Shown: positions 37,793-48,068 of the stretch, piece by piece
Layout: each line of letters begins with the position of its first letter
Position numbering within the stretch: position 1 is the stretch's first letter
Assembly (NCBI GenBank): GCA_039105265.1
Contig: JAPFFF010000037.1
Coordinates: forward strand, 248,001 to 312,000
Length of the DNA stretch: 64,000 bases
Source: Tritrichomonas musculus
Lineage: Eukaryota; Parabasalia; Tritrichomonadida; Tritrichomonadidae
Direction: 5' to 3'
The notes under the pieces: generated by a model
The model's database searches: none
What the model saw: the letters and a program-made list of their open reading frames with translations, nothing else
Told to the model about the DNA's origin: nothing
Translations under genes and position numbers: made by a program

Positions 37793-38284
37793 ATGATTTC
37801 TCGAAAGAGACCAACACTCCAAAGGAGTTCATCAATTGGAGGCCCACGGTCAGCAAAAAGGAAAACTGTAATTAGAAAGTTTTTTGAACAAATGGTGACA
37901 AGCACACCATCTTTTTCTGACCCTTTTATTGCTGACGAGAATGAAACAAAAGATTCATGCTTATTAAAATGTTCTCGAAGGAATTCAAAAAAGATGATAA
38001 AGTTTATATCAAATTCATCTGACTCTGATGAATATCATGATTTTACTGATCCAGATGGTATTTTGATCCGTCCAAATTTAGAAGAAGCTGAAAAATTTAT
38101 TTCTTCTCTTAGAATTGATAAAAAGAGTATTGCTGTTCACAAAGAACCACCTGTTCTTAAACCTTATGTAAGCTTGATTCCTCGAGAAGAGATTGAAGCT
38201 ATTATGATTGAAAGTCAAAAACTTGAAGAAATGATTAATCAAGACTCTATCGAAGAATCAGAACATGACGAAGAAATACTGTGA
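37793..38284 (+). CDS. Hypothetical Ser-rich acidic protein
   Basis: A 163-residue frame with natural composition: a basic, Ser-rich N terminus (RKRPTLQRSSSIGGPRSAKR) with likely nuclear-localisation character, an acidic cluster in the middle (SNSSDSDEYHDFTDPDG) and a Glu-rich C terminus (SIEESEHDEEIL) following a helix (REEIEAIMIESQKLEEMI). The RSSSIGG and RRNSKK motifs could be phosphorylated by basophilic kinases. No conserved family recognised. The start at 37793 is the first ATG after a long A/T-rich stretch. Confidence 0.6.
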   Translation: MISRKRPTLQRSSSIGGPRSAKRKTVIRKFFEQMVTSTPSFSDPFIADENETKDSCLLKCSRRNSKKMIKFISNSSDSDEYHDFTDPDGILIRPNLEEAEKFISSLRIDKKSIAVHKEPPVLKPYVSLIPREEIEAIMIESQKLEEMINQDSIEESEHDEEIL

Positions 38285-39000
38285 TTTTGTTTTTATATAA
38301 AATAGGCATTTATTCGAAATCTCATTTTTACTTTATTTTTAATCTCTTTTCGTTATATGCTTTTCATAAAATACATTTTATTCATAATCTTTTTTTTGAT
38401 AAATATAATAGAATTTCAAAAAAAACAATTTTTTTTGAAATTTTTTCAATATATATCTATCAACAAATTGTATATTATCTATATCATCACCGAGTGATGA
38501 TATTAGTGAAGTTCGTTGGTGAACTTCCTTAGATTTATAACTTTTTGAAAAGATTTGATATTTTACACGACATGAAAATTTGTGATTTTGAAAAACTGAA
38601 TTCTTTGACTTGTATAAGTATTAATATTCCATTATTCTTTTTTGAAATTCAATTCAACTCTGTAGACTTTTCTTAATTCAATTATCATAATAATATTATT
38701 CTAGAAGTTTATTTATAAAAATGATCTAAATAAAATATTTTTATTTGATTTGTATTTAATATCATTGATAATATTAAATGTCTAATGATTTCTACATATA
38801 CTACAACTTAAAATCTAAAAAAATCAATGAAATACATCACTCATTTTATTTATTAAAAATATCTTAAATATGGCTTCAATCAAGATATAAATCAAATGAG
38901 TGATTTTTTTTTTGGAGCCTATATGGATTCAAATTTAAGAATATATAATATGGAAAAGAAGTATAAAAACAAAAGAAAAGGATCATCCTTTTATTCATTG
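38285..39000. other. Convergent intergenic region containing a hairpin cluster
   Basis: 716 bp between the 3' ends of two convergent genes. Apart from the three hairpins annotated separately at 38412-38527 and one AACTTTTTGA at about 38541 there is no recognisable feature. Confidence 0.45.
38412..38527 (+). terminator. Cluster of three perfect hairpins
   Basis: (1) 38412-38442: AATTTCAAAAAAAA pairs with TTTTTTTTGAAATT, loop CAA. (2) 38481-38503: ATATCATCAC pairs with GTGATGATAT, loop CGA. (3) 38508-38527: GAAGTTC pairs with GAACTTC, loop GTTGGT. They follow the 163-residue gene and precede the 3' end of the beta-helix gene. They might end transcription from both sides or belong to a small structured RNA; the sequence does not decide. 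Confidence 0.45.
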
Positions 39001-41493
39001 CTATTCTGCTGCAACATTTTGTTGCTGTGCTTCGTTATTTAAGTCTGAAATTGAGTTTTGAGAGAATGTATTATTATCACTTTGGATTTCAGTTTCTTTA
39101 TCAGCATGAATACCAAAAGCAGAGTGGCCTCGTATGGTGTTTCCTGTGATGTTGCATCTTCCTTTCATCACCTGAATACCACATGATCCGTTCCTAATAA
39201 TTTCATTATTAGTAATTTCACCAGAAGCATTTCCATACCAGAAAATACCGCAAGTTCCGCAATCTTCAATGTTCGTTCCAGTAATTGTTGCATTACCTGC
39301 ATTTGCAATGCCTGCTTTGGCTTCATCAATGACTTTACAATTCATGATTGAAATTGAGCCATTTTCAGCAACCATTATGCCAATACCATTTCTTGATTGC
39401 TGGAATGATGAATCTGTGGCTGTAAGCTTTGAATCAGCTGAAACTTCGACATGAGCTCCATTGTCAAAGAGTTTTGATTCAGTAACTTCGCATGATGCAC
39501 CTTCATTGACTTGAATGCCAGTTCCGTTTTGAAGAATTTCCGATTTGACAATTGAGAATTTGGAATCAGTTCCATCAGATTCAATAGCAATTCCTTCATG
39601 GTGAGAAACATTGCAGTCAGTGAGAGATACAATACCTCCTGATGATGAATAGCATGCAATACCATCATTTGAAATGAATTTTGTTCCTTTGATTGTAACG
39701 TTAGAGCCTGTTTCAACGCAAATACCAAATTGATTGTTATCACCAACACCAAGTTCATTAACTGAGCCAGTGGAATTGTTTCTGAATGCAAGTCCACCAT
39801 AACTGTTGGAGCAGGAGATTGATTTGGAAATGGTGAATTTACTATTCCTGAAATCAACACCAGCATATTTGTTGTTGAGGAAATCGCAATCTGCAATATT
39901 TGCAGATGACTCAATGGCAACAAGACCACATTGGCCGTTTTCTTCGAAAATGCAATGATCTATTTCAACATCGGTTGTGTTGTTCAATTCAACTCCAGAC
40001 ATTGCGCTGCGTGTAATTTTTGACTTTTTAAGTACAGCCTTTAATGCCTTCGAAAGAAGAATACCAACATTTCCTACTTTGTCAATGATGGTTTCTGAAA
40101 GTGAAAGCGATGATCCGCTGTGGCAAACAATTCCACCATTAGATGCATTAATAATAGCACAATGAACAAGATCAAGTTGGCAATTTCCATATGATAAGAA
40201 AGCAACGCCAGAAAGATCATAACCTTTGAAATTATTAAGTTTAAGTTCACCGTTCATGTAGACGGCAACAGCAGCGCCTGCATGACATGATTTAATAGTA
40301 TCATCATGCGATTCAACTGTAGCATCTTCATATATTAGTAATGCTGGTGTGTCTGTATTATTTGAAAAAGTATTTCCTTGGAGTGTAACACCACTGACTC
40401 CACAGCATTGGATGCCGCATCCTTGGAAGTTGCATTGTGAAATATAAGGAGTACCAGAACCACTGACTTTTAGATATGTTCCTTTGACAGTACACTTTGA
40501 AACAACAGCACATTTTGATTGAGATTGGATTTCGAAAGGCTTATCAATTACTGCATTTTCAAAGACAAACTTTGAGCTATTCATGAATACAAATGAGTTG
40601 CGTGCGCATTGTGAGGTTGAGCAATTAACAAACTTTGTAACAGCTTCATTTCTTACCATAACACCATGATTCTTTGGTGCCTTGAAAACTGTATTATCAG
40701 CGTGAGTTGTTGAAGTCTCACGGCAATCTAAGCCTGTTGCATCGACGCATTCAACACGGCAATTACGTAAGTATAAATGGCAATCACCTTTTGTTGTTAT
40801 AGTTGGCATGTAATGCGAATTAAATGAACAGTCTTCGAATAAGCATTTACCGGAGTTGATCATTGCTGCACCAGATGATTGCGATTCAGATTGAATGAAA
40901 TTAAATCCTTTAAATGTGCAAAGCGGAGCTTCACATGTAACGTTATCAATATGAGTGTCAGATAGTATGTTAACTGTTCCATTAGCGACAAAATACAAAT
41001 TTTTGCTGATTTTGATTGATTCAGGATAATCTCCAGCTTGAACACGAATTTCAGCTCCATCAGAAGCGCTTTCAATTGCGTTTGTTAAAGCTCTTGGATT
41101 TCCAGGAGTGACGGTAATAACAGAAGAAGGTGAAGGAATAGTAGGTACTGGCGGAATTGAAATCGATGGAATTGGAAGAGGAGGCGGGGTTTGACGATTT
41201 TGCTTTCTTGAATAAGATTGAGGTCCAGTTGGAGCGACGAGAGGTAAATCAATTGATCCTGATTGTAAAGGTCTTGCGCTGGGTATATTAGTGCCACCTT
41301 TAAGACTCTTTTTTCCAGGTTTAAGAGGTGCAGCCATTGGTTTCATTGTTTGAGCAAAAGAAGGTGGGACGCCAATTGTTGTATTTAAGCCTGGAGGACC
41401 ACCTGATGTGTTAAGGCCAGCACCTATGCCTGGAAGACCAGCTGGGGCGCCAATGCCTGGTAGATTAGTATTTGGTGGTGGTAGATTAGACAT
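39001..41493 (-). CDS. Right-handed beta-helix repeat protein
   Basis: An 830-residue protein. The first 125 residues are Pro/Gly/Thr-rich and disordered (LPGIGAPAGLPGIGAGLNTS; PPPLPIPSISIPPVPTIPS). From about residue 128 (VTPGNPRALTNAIESASDGA) to near the end it is a parallel beta-helix with about 22-residue coils, as in PbH1/NosD and F-box-type beta-helix proteins; typical turns are SGVELNNTTDVEIDHCIFEE and GIQVMKGRCNITGNTIRGHS. There is no signal peptide, so it is likely cytosolic. The role in trichomonads is unknown; eukaryotic relatives (SHCBP1, FBXO11) are scaffolds or substrate receptors. A TTCAAAAAGTTT (sense AAACTTTTTGAA) lies 16-27 bp upstream of the ATG. Confidence 0.9.
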   Translation of the reverse strand: MSNLPPPNTNLPGIGAPAGLPGIGAGLNTSGGPPGLNTTIGVPPSFAQTMKPMAAPLKPGKKSLKGGTNIPSARPLQSGSIDLPLVAPTGPQSYSRKQNRQTPPPLPIPSISIPPVPTIPSPSSVITVTPGNPRALTNAIESASDGAEIRVQAGDYPESIKISKNLYFVANGTVNILSDTHIDNVTCEAPLCTFKGFNFIQSESQSSGAAMINSGKCLFEDCSFNSHYMPTITTKGDCHLYLRNCRVECVDATGLDCRETSTTHADNTVFKAPKNHGVMVRNEAVTKFVNCSTSQCARNSFVFMNSSKFVFENAVIDKPFEIQSQSKCAVVSKCTVKGTYLKVSGSGTPYISQCNFQGCGIQCCGVSGVTLQGNTFSNNTDTPALLIYEDATVESHDDTIKSCHAGAAVAVYMNGELKLNNFKGYDLSGVAFLSYGNCQLDLVHCAIINASNGGIVCHSGSSLSLSETIIDKVGNVGILLSKALKAVLKKSKITRSAMSGVELNNTTDVEIDHCIFEENGQCGLVAIESSANIADCDFLNNKYAGVDFRNSKFTISKSISCSNSYGGLAFRNNSTGSVNELGVGDNNQFGICVETGSNVTIKGTKFISNDGIACYSSSGGIVSLTDCNVSHHEGIAIESDGTDSKFSIVKSEILQNGTGIQVNEGASCEVTESKLFDNGAHVEVSADSKLTATDSSFQQSRNGIGIMVAENGSISIMNCKVIDEAKAGIANAGNATITGTNIEDCGTCGIFWYGNASGEITNNEIIRNGSCGIQVMKGRCNITGNTIRGHSAFGIHADKETEIQSDNNTFSQNSISDLNNEAQQQNVAAE

Positions 41494-41781
41494 TTATAAG
41501 ATTGCTAATTCAAAAAGTTTGAATTTACATCATTTATGAAAAAGCTATTATAAAATATTTCATTGGTTAATAGATTTGACCATTTTTTTACGATTTATAA
41601 AAATTTGAATAGCTTTTTTGTATTTTTCAAAGATGTCAATAAAAAAATCCATCAAAGTTTTTTGTTGAAGTTATTCTTATTTAAATAATTAATTATAAAT
41701 AATAAAATTCCCTTTTTTTTAAAAAAAAAAAATAAAAAGAATATGATTGATTTCAAAAAAAAAAAAAAAAAGATTTATTTA

Positions 41782-44700
41782 TTATAAAGCAACTTCTTTA
41801 TTTCCTGTATTAGAATTAAGGAGTGGTGGTGCATAATCATATGCTGTGATATCAATCTTTCTCGAACGAATAATGTAGACAATAGTCACGCATATAGCAG
41901 CAATTAAAACAATAGCAGCAATAACAATGGCTGCGATAATTCCTCCTTTCATTTTTCTGTTTTTATCTCCGTCATCACTATCATCACCTCCGCCTCCTCC
42001 GCTTAGAACCACTTCAATGTTTCCATCATATTTAATAACAGATGGGATATCTGCATCAAGCACATAGACTGTTGCCTTTCCAGAACCATCAATACCTTTT
42101 TCAAAGGATATTTGGCCGGATGAAACTGAGCTAAAACCTTGATTCAAGTACAAATGAGTTCCTCCATCCATTCTGAATTTCATATCACAAATCATTGAAG
42201 ATTTATCGAGCAAACTAACCGACAAATTATTCATTGAATTTTGATGAACAATTGTGAGTTGTTTGATCGTTGTGACTGAGTCAAAAGCAACATCAGCTAT
42301 TTTAACCTTATTTTGACCTATTCCGACGGTTTTAGCTGAATTCTGAATGAGAACGTTTAGGTTTGAATTATCGAAAGCATCGGCAACATTTACGACATTC
42401 AAAAGTGACTCATAATTCACCTTAACCGTCGATTCAGAAATTTTCAATGCAACCGCCGAATTAACTGAGAGGTCGAGTTCATTTGACGAAGTTTTCACCT
42501 GGATAAGTGAAGAGCTCGTCGATTTCGGCTGAGGCCAATTTGTTGTAGTTGAAGAACTTTTTGAGACAGAAAACGATGAAGTTTTCTGAAAGTTGTATGA
42601 AAAAATTGGAATTAATGAAGAGTCCGTTGTTCCACCAATCCAATTTGCATGAACAATCACTTCATTTTGGAAATCAATTCCATAATTGGAGACTGGCAGA
42701 TTCAAGAAAGTGAACAAGCTATTGCTTGTGTCGTCGTTGCTTGTGCCAAAGACGACTTTGTTAGTCTTTTTAGCTTCATCGTAGCCAAAGTCAAAGCGTG
42801 AGAAGATTGATCCAATGTTTGTCATCTTCACCTCGACTGCTCCGCTGCAGACAATTGTTGGCCCGGCAGACTTGATTGAAGGCGCAAACGAAGCAGAATC
42901 TCCGGTCAATGAGAGCGACTTTTCAACGGTCAGTTGCTTTGAAAAAGTCTGCAACGATGAAAATTCAGAGACAAAACCGTTTTTAACCGAAATATCAGAA
43001 TTTGACTGCAATGCGGAATTTGTCAAGGAAACCGAATCGAACGATAAATCTCGACCTGAGTCAGTCAAAACAAGGTCAATTGAAGACGCCGATAGAACTA
43101 CATTCAATTTTTCAATCTTGACTGTTCCGAACGATAAAGAAGCCTTCAATTTCGAAGAAGCGATACTTTTAATATCAATGACGCTTGCAGAAGCCTCGCC
43201 GAAAGACAAAGAAACATCGCAGCCACTCAAAACTAACGAACACTTGCTTGCGCATCGAATTTTGAACGGTTTTGACGGATTAACCGCCATTGGAGTTGTC
43301 CCATCGACCTTGCAAGCCTCCTTTCCTTCCTCGTAGAGGCAGATAGATGCTTGCTCGGTTGGCTTGAACTGGTAAACCTGGTAAGAACCGTTCATTGTGA
43401 AGAGGTCAAATGGAATTGACGTTAAAGGTGAATAAAAGCTCAAAGCTTGAACTGATGAAATGACAGATTTTCCGTCAGAAAAAGTTTCAATGTCACAAAT
43501 TGAAGGCTCGATGAAAATTTTCGTCGATGCGGATTGTATCGTGAACGATACAGAAAGTACTGAATTGCAAAAAGTGTCACTTGGAATACTCGCAGAAACA
43601 TTGATGATCGGCATCGGTGTCGTTATCTTTAGTCTCTGCGAAGAGCCTCTCCTTTTGAATGTTGTATTCCAAGCGTTCTCGTTTCCAATCAGATTCCAGT
43701 AGTTTGGCCCGCACTGGATTGTTTCGTAACGGCCGTCGTCGACAATATTTATAAAACCGTTAACTTCTATTGAATTCTCTGTACTAAAAATTCCAGGTTC
43801 TCTGAAAAACCGCCGAAAACCTTTGAAATCTATCGTTAACTCATTCAATGTTAACTTGAAGTTTTCAACGGATTCGGCTGAAATTCGAACAGAGTCGTCA
43901 AACCTCAAACTTTTCAATGTCATCGACTTCTCAAATATTAAGTCACATTCGCCTTCATCGTCAATTAAACTGTCAAAGTAAAAGTCAACATTTGATGGCG
44001 CATTGTTCATTTTAACGGTCACCTTGTTGGCCGCAATGACACTGACCGAATAATCAACGTCGGTTCGATACCTGAAGTCGTGGACGTCGTCTGGCGATCC
44101 GAAGATGATGTAATCACGACTTTCGTCTAACAAAAAGTTCTTATCGTTCGAAATGACAGGAAGCATGTCCAACGAGTGCAAAAAGCACGCCGAGACGTAA
44201 TCTTCAGAAGGAAGGAGGCAAATTGGGCATGTTTTGTTATTGATTGCGTGGACGGTTGAATCAAAAGTGAAGAATTTCAAAGGCTCAACATCGTTGTCAT
44301 ATAAAAAGCGAGATGTGCCTTTTCCATGAGTGGAGCGAACGTTTATTTTGTCACCAATGATACTTTTTACATTTGACCATTCATGGCCAATTTGTAAATA
44401 TAAGTTTTCCTCTTCAATGTTGATGTCAAGATTGCCAGCAACCTGGCCAGATTGAAGCTCACTGGATAAAGTCAATGGAATAAAGTGGGGGTTGGACTTG
44501 GGGGGCCTATTCACCCCAAAAATGAGGTTCTCAAATTGATTCTTTGAAATTTCAAAGGAACAAACAGAAGTTATCAATTTCCAGCCATCCGTTGATAATT
44601 GAATTTCATTCAAGTATTCTTCATTGGAATCACGAAGGGTTAAAAAGCCGTTAACCGTTAATTTTCCCTTTGAAAAAACGCCATCGTCCTTTGTCATTTT

Positions 44701-47700
44701 GTAAAAAATGTCCATCTCAACAGAACAGTTCCCCGAAACAGCTAAATTCGAGGTGACAGGCGATGTAAAGGTCGTGTCAAATAAATCAAGGGACTTTAGC
44801 TTCCATTGAATCGATGAGAGGCTCGTTTCAAATGTAACTTGCAGATCATTCATCATCATTAAGGTGTCTGATGGCATTGAATCGGTTATTGTGAGTGTAA
44901 CTGGTCTAACATCTTTGTTGTAGCTTTGAATTGATATGTTCTTGGCACTTGATGAATCATATGTTATTTTCATACTGTCGTCTGAAAGTAGAAGTTGGAA
45001 CCTATATCCATATGGTACTGTAAAAACGGATCCTTGACTGACAGCTTCTTTTAAATGAAATGCTGAAATTCCACAATCAGATGATCCATCGATCGATAAA
45101 CATATTGATGTGTTATGATATGGACAATCTTTAATTTGTGGTGCATAATTAACAAGCTTTTTTGAACTTTCAGAATCAAGATATGCAAATGGATGATATA
45201 ATTGAACATTCGTACACTGAAAATCATTGTGAAGCTGTACAGGTGAATTAATACTAATTGTTGAGTCTGTCCATCTCCTAGTGAAATATATTATCGAGTT
45301 TGATGAGGTGCTCGTAAAATCTAACGTTGTTAATGTTTTAGCTCCTTCAGTTACGTCAAAAGTAACATTAGAAGATGATGATTCTATTTTAAGTGTCATT
45401 CCGTGCTCATCAATTCTAAATGGATTGCCACCATTTTGAAGATCAATTGTCCAATCATCTTCCGTGAATTCAATTTCATTAATTAAGCCAGGATCAATCA
45501 CTGTCATCATTTTCCCTGTAAAACTGTAATTTTTATCTTCAAAATCTCTGAATTCACTAACAGATATAACAATTGATTGGTCAACAAAGAACGGCGAATT
45601 GATGGAGAAAGACGAGTAATAATTTACATAATTGTTGACTTTTAATTGCTTGCTTGCTGACGTAACTTCACAGGTGAAATTCACTTTATTAAGATATAGA
45701 TATTTGAGAGTATCATCTGAAACAGTTAATTTAACTTTCCCATAATTGTTAAAATTGAAACCAATAGCTTTTGCGGAATTTTTTGAGAAAACAAAATGGA
45801 GATTTTCAGGAATAGTCACTTTTTCGTCAGCTGAATATATATATTGGGTTCCTTCATCAATTGTGATTTCTCCTGTTGATGGAATTACGCATGATCTTCC
45901 ACCAATAACTGGTGTACATTCATCTTTGCCTTCATTGTAAAGACAAATTGTTGTATTAACTGTCGAATAAAGATTAAAAGAATCTTTGTCGTAATCAATA
46001 AATCCCGATGGAAAATCATCAAAAGGGATCAGTATAGTGTTTTTATTACGACTTAACGTTTCAACATGGAGTCCGATTGGGCCGCCTACAAGAGTAGTAA
46101 CGTATTTCCAATCTTGAGGAAATTCAACAGTTAATAAATCTGTTAAGTCATCTAATAGTAATACATGCAACTCAAAGTTTCCATATGGTTCATTGTTGCC
46201 TTGAACATCCATACTAAAATATTTGTCATTTGTATATATAATAATTCTATTATTTTCATTGGGGAACTTGACAACTTTGCTTTCATCTTCATCATCATAT
46301 TGAATTTTAAAGCAATCATCTTCTCCAAGAAACAAATGCGCAATATTATTAAAATCATATATAATTATTGTTGATCCTTCTTTAAATTCAATTGAGAAGA
46401 TAGTTGAAGACTCAATATTGCTTTTATACCAATCAAAAGATGAATTAAATGAATTCGATACCGCAAATTTGAATCCATACCATCCTTGACCATAAAATGT
46501 GACATTTGAGCCAATATACATATTTTTTACATTAAATGATGATGTAGTTTGTATTTGTAATTTTATGTTTTCTAGTGATATTCCATCTGTTATTGATGAA
46601 AGATCTTGTGATAAAATGACTGCTTCGTTCATTTTCGATGTTCCATTGATTGTCAGTGAAGATGCTGCAGTATTTGTAATAGTGATTCTAATTGGACTGC
46701 TTGTGCATAAAACATAAGAAATTGATTTACCTGAATGAACGGTTAAAGATGATGATTCTATTTTAAATGGTATTGTTCCATAAATATCGCATTTATTGTT
46801 ATCGTTGTCATAAAGACAATAAGAACGAATTCCATTCGTCATAACAACTTGATCTAATTTTTCTTCCATTTCTTTATTAATGTATTTGAATATTCCTTCT
46901 GGAACAGAATCATATGGCAAAATTATAATTTCACAGCACACTTTGATTGGTAACGTAGCTTTTGCAACTTGTTTAAAATCGTCTGTGGCGTTCAATATTG
47001 CTTTTTCAGCAATGACTGTTATGTTTCCCAGAATATTTTGTGATGTTGCGTCAATTATAATCTCATCTTTGTCTTCATTCGATAATAAAATAATTTGATA
47101 ATTTTGATTGAATACATTCGAAAAAGAATCTTTCTCACCATTTTCGAGTTCCACTTTGAAAGAGGTGTCCGAGAAAGTAATCTCTTTAACAGTATCTGGA
47201 AGCTGAACTTGTAACTCTGAGTTAAATTCAGAGTAAAGGCCATCACCTATTTTTGATCCAGAAAGTGTACATCCAGCGCCAAAACCATTTACAAAACTGG
47301 TATAATCAAATTCGATATCTTGACTTGATGTAACATTTGCATAAATTGGTTTTGTTGAAGAAAAATCAGTATTATGCGAAACTAAAGAATTTAAACTGAA
47401 TTTAATTGGATCATCACAAGCAAAAGTAATACGCACATTTTCGGTTGTTAATGAAAAAGGTGTATTATGATAATCATCATCATGAAAATTAAGGATTATA
47501 TTAATTAATTTACTTTTATCATTTTGAATGCCTTTAAATGATAAATGCGATATAGTTACAAGTGTAAATTCAACACCATCAGCACCAACATCAATTTCGT
47601 AATTTAATTCACCTCGTTTGTTTATAGTAATTGGTGTCGTGTCATTGATTAATTCTACTCCAAATACCAATGTACAAAGAAATAAGCATTGAAAGATCAT
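41782..47700 (-). CDS. Large modular type I surface membrane protein (1972 aa)
   Basis: Starting at the ATG at 47698-47700, the N terminus MIFQCLFLCTLVFGVELI is a signal peptide. The ectodomain of about 1900 residues is beta-rich and contains at least five modules of roughly 290 residues, each marked by a paired-Cys motif: YCLYDNDNNKCDIYGTIPF (about residue 295), ICLYNEGKDECTPVIGG (about 585), ICLSIDGSSDCGIS (about 866), CPICLLPSEDYVSACF (about 1163) and ICLYEEGKEACKVDGTTP (about 1457). Near the end come a Gly/Asp-rich stalk (LSGGGGGDDSDDGDKNRK), a transmembrane helix (GIIAAIVIAAIVLIAAICV) and a 28-residue cytoplasmic tail with YDYAPPLL. An upstream in-frame ATG adds 50 A/T-driven residues. 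It resembles the large surface proteins expanded in trichomonads and could contact host cells; ligand unknown. Confidence 0.87.
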   Translation of the reverse strand: MIFQCLFLCTLVFGVELINDTTPITINKRGELNYEIDVGADGVEFTLVTISHLSFKGIQNDKSKLINIILNFHDDDYHNTPFSLTTENVRITFACDDPIKFSLNSLVSHNTDFSSTKPIYANVTSSQDIEFDYTSFVNGFGAGCTLSGSKIGDGLYSEFNSELQVQLPDTVKEITFSDTSFKVELENGEKDSFSNVFNQNYQIILLSNEDKDEIIIDATSQNILGNITVIAEKAILNATDDFKQVAKATLPIKVCCEIIILPYDSVPEGIFKYINKEMEEKLDQVVMTNGIRSYCLYDNDNNKCDIYGTIPFKIESSSLTVHSGKSISYVLCTSSPIRITITNTAASSLTINGTSKMNEAVILSQDLSSITDGISLENIKLQIQTTSSFNVKNMYIGSNVTFYGQGWYGFKFAVSNSFNSSFDWYKSNIESSTIFSIEFKEGSTIIIYDFNNIAHLFLGEDDCFKIQYDDEDESKVVKFPNENNRIIIYTNDKYFSMDVQGNNEPYGNFELHVLLLDDLTDLLTVEFPQDWKYVTTLVGGPIGLHVETLSRNKNTILIPFDDFPSGFIDYDKDSFNLYSTVNTTICLYNEGKDECTPVIGGRSCVIPSTGEITIDEGTQYIYSADEKVTIPENLHFVFSKNSAKAIGFNFNNYGKVKLTVSDDTLKYLYLNKVNFTCEVTSASKQLKVNNYVNYYSSFSINSPFFVDQSIVISVSEFRDFEDKNYSFTGKMMTVIDPGLINEIEFTEDDWTIDLQNGGNPFRIDEHGMTLKIESSSSNVTFDVTEGAKTLTTLDFTSTSSNSIIYFTRRWTDSTISINSPVQLHNDFQCTNVQLYHPFAYLDSESSKKLVNYAPQIKDCPYHNTSICLSIDGSSDCGISAFHLKEAVSQGSVFTVPYGYRFQLLLSDDSMKITYDSSSAKNISIQSYNKDVRPVTLTITDSMPSDTLMMMNDLQVTFETSLSSIQWKLKSLDLFDTTFTSPVTSNLAVSGNCSVEMDIFYKMTKDDGVFSKGKLTVNGFLTLRDSNEEYLNEIQLSTDGWKLITSVCSFEISKNQFENLIFGVNRPPKSNPHFIPLTLSSELQSGQVAGNLDINIEEENLYLQIGHEWSNVKSIIGDKINVRSTHGKGTSRFLYDNDVEPLKFFTFDSTVHAINNKTCPICLLPSEDYVSACFLHSLDMLPVISNDKNFLLDESRDYIIFGSPDDVHDFRYRTDVDYSVSVIAANKVTVKMNNAPSNVDFYFDSLIDDEGECDLIFEKSMTLKSLRFDDSVRISAESVENFKLTLNELTIDFKGFRRFFREPGIFSTENSIEVNGFINIVDDGRYETIQCGPNYWNLIGNENAWNTTFKRRGSSQRLKITTPMPIINVSASIPSDTFCNSVLSVSFTIQSASTKIFIEPSICDIETFSDGKSVISSVQALSFYSPLTSIPFDLFTMNGSYQVYQFKPTEQASICLYEEGKEACKVDGTTPMAVNPSKPFKIRCASKCSLVLSGCDVSLSFGEASASVIDIKSIASSKLKASLSFGTVKIEKLNVVLSASSIDLVLTDSGRDLSFDSVSLTNSALQSNSDISVKNGFVSEFSSLQTFSKQLTVEKSLSLTGDSASFAPSIKSAGPTIVCSGAVEVKMTNIGSIFSRFDFGYDEAKKTNKVVFGTSNDDTSNSLFTFLNLPVSNYGIDFQNEVIVHANWIGGTTDSSLIPIFSYNFQKTSSFSVSKSSSTTTNWPQPKSTSSSLIQVKTSSNELDLSVNSAVALKISESTVKVNYESLLNVVNVADAFDNSNLNVLIQNSAKTVGIGQNKVKIADVAFDSVTTIKQLTIVHQNSMNNLSVSLLDKSSMICDMKFRMDGGTHLYLNQGFSSVSSGQISFEKGIDGSGKATVYVLDADIPSVIKYDGNIEVVLSGGGGGDDSDDGDKNRKMKGGIIAAIVIAAIVLIAAICVTIVYIIRSRKIDITAYDYAPPLLNSNTGNKEVAL

Positions 47701-48068
47701 ATTTTTAGGAAAAATTTTAATTGAATGTATAAAAATTCGCATTAATTCAATATTATTGAAACTTTTGTGTAGTTCAGTTGAGAAACATTTACACCATATT
47801 ATCACTATCATGCATATCATTAAATTAAATATTTGAAATTCAATCATCATATATTAAACTTAATAGCAAAGAATGCATTTTTATCCGAACTCGCAATTTA
47901 ATGAGAAAGTTAATAATGTTCATATTTGATTTGAATTACATTGAATAAATATTATTTTAATGAAAATAAAAAGAGAAATTGATTTTATCAAAGAAATTTC
48001 CTTATTCAGATATTCGTTTTATTTATATTAAATTAACATATTTAGAAAAAAGACAAAATGAAAAGAAA
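47701..48068. other. Upstream region of the surface-protein gene
   Basis: 368-bp AT-rich spacer between two minus-strand genes; it must carry the promoter of the surface protein. No repeat or RNA gene seen. Confidence 0.4.

Noticed and set aside
42815-43336. Plus-strand 173-residue frame opposite the surface-protein gene
   Set aside because: Antisense shadow of the long coding sequence with no domain of its own.
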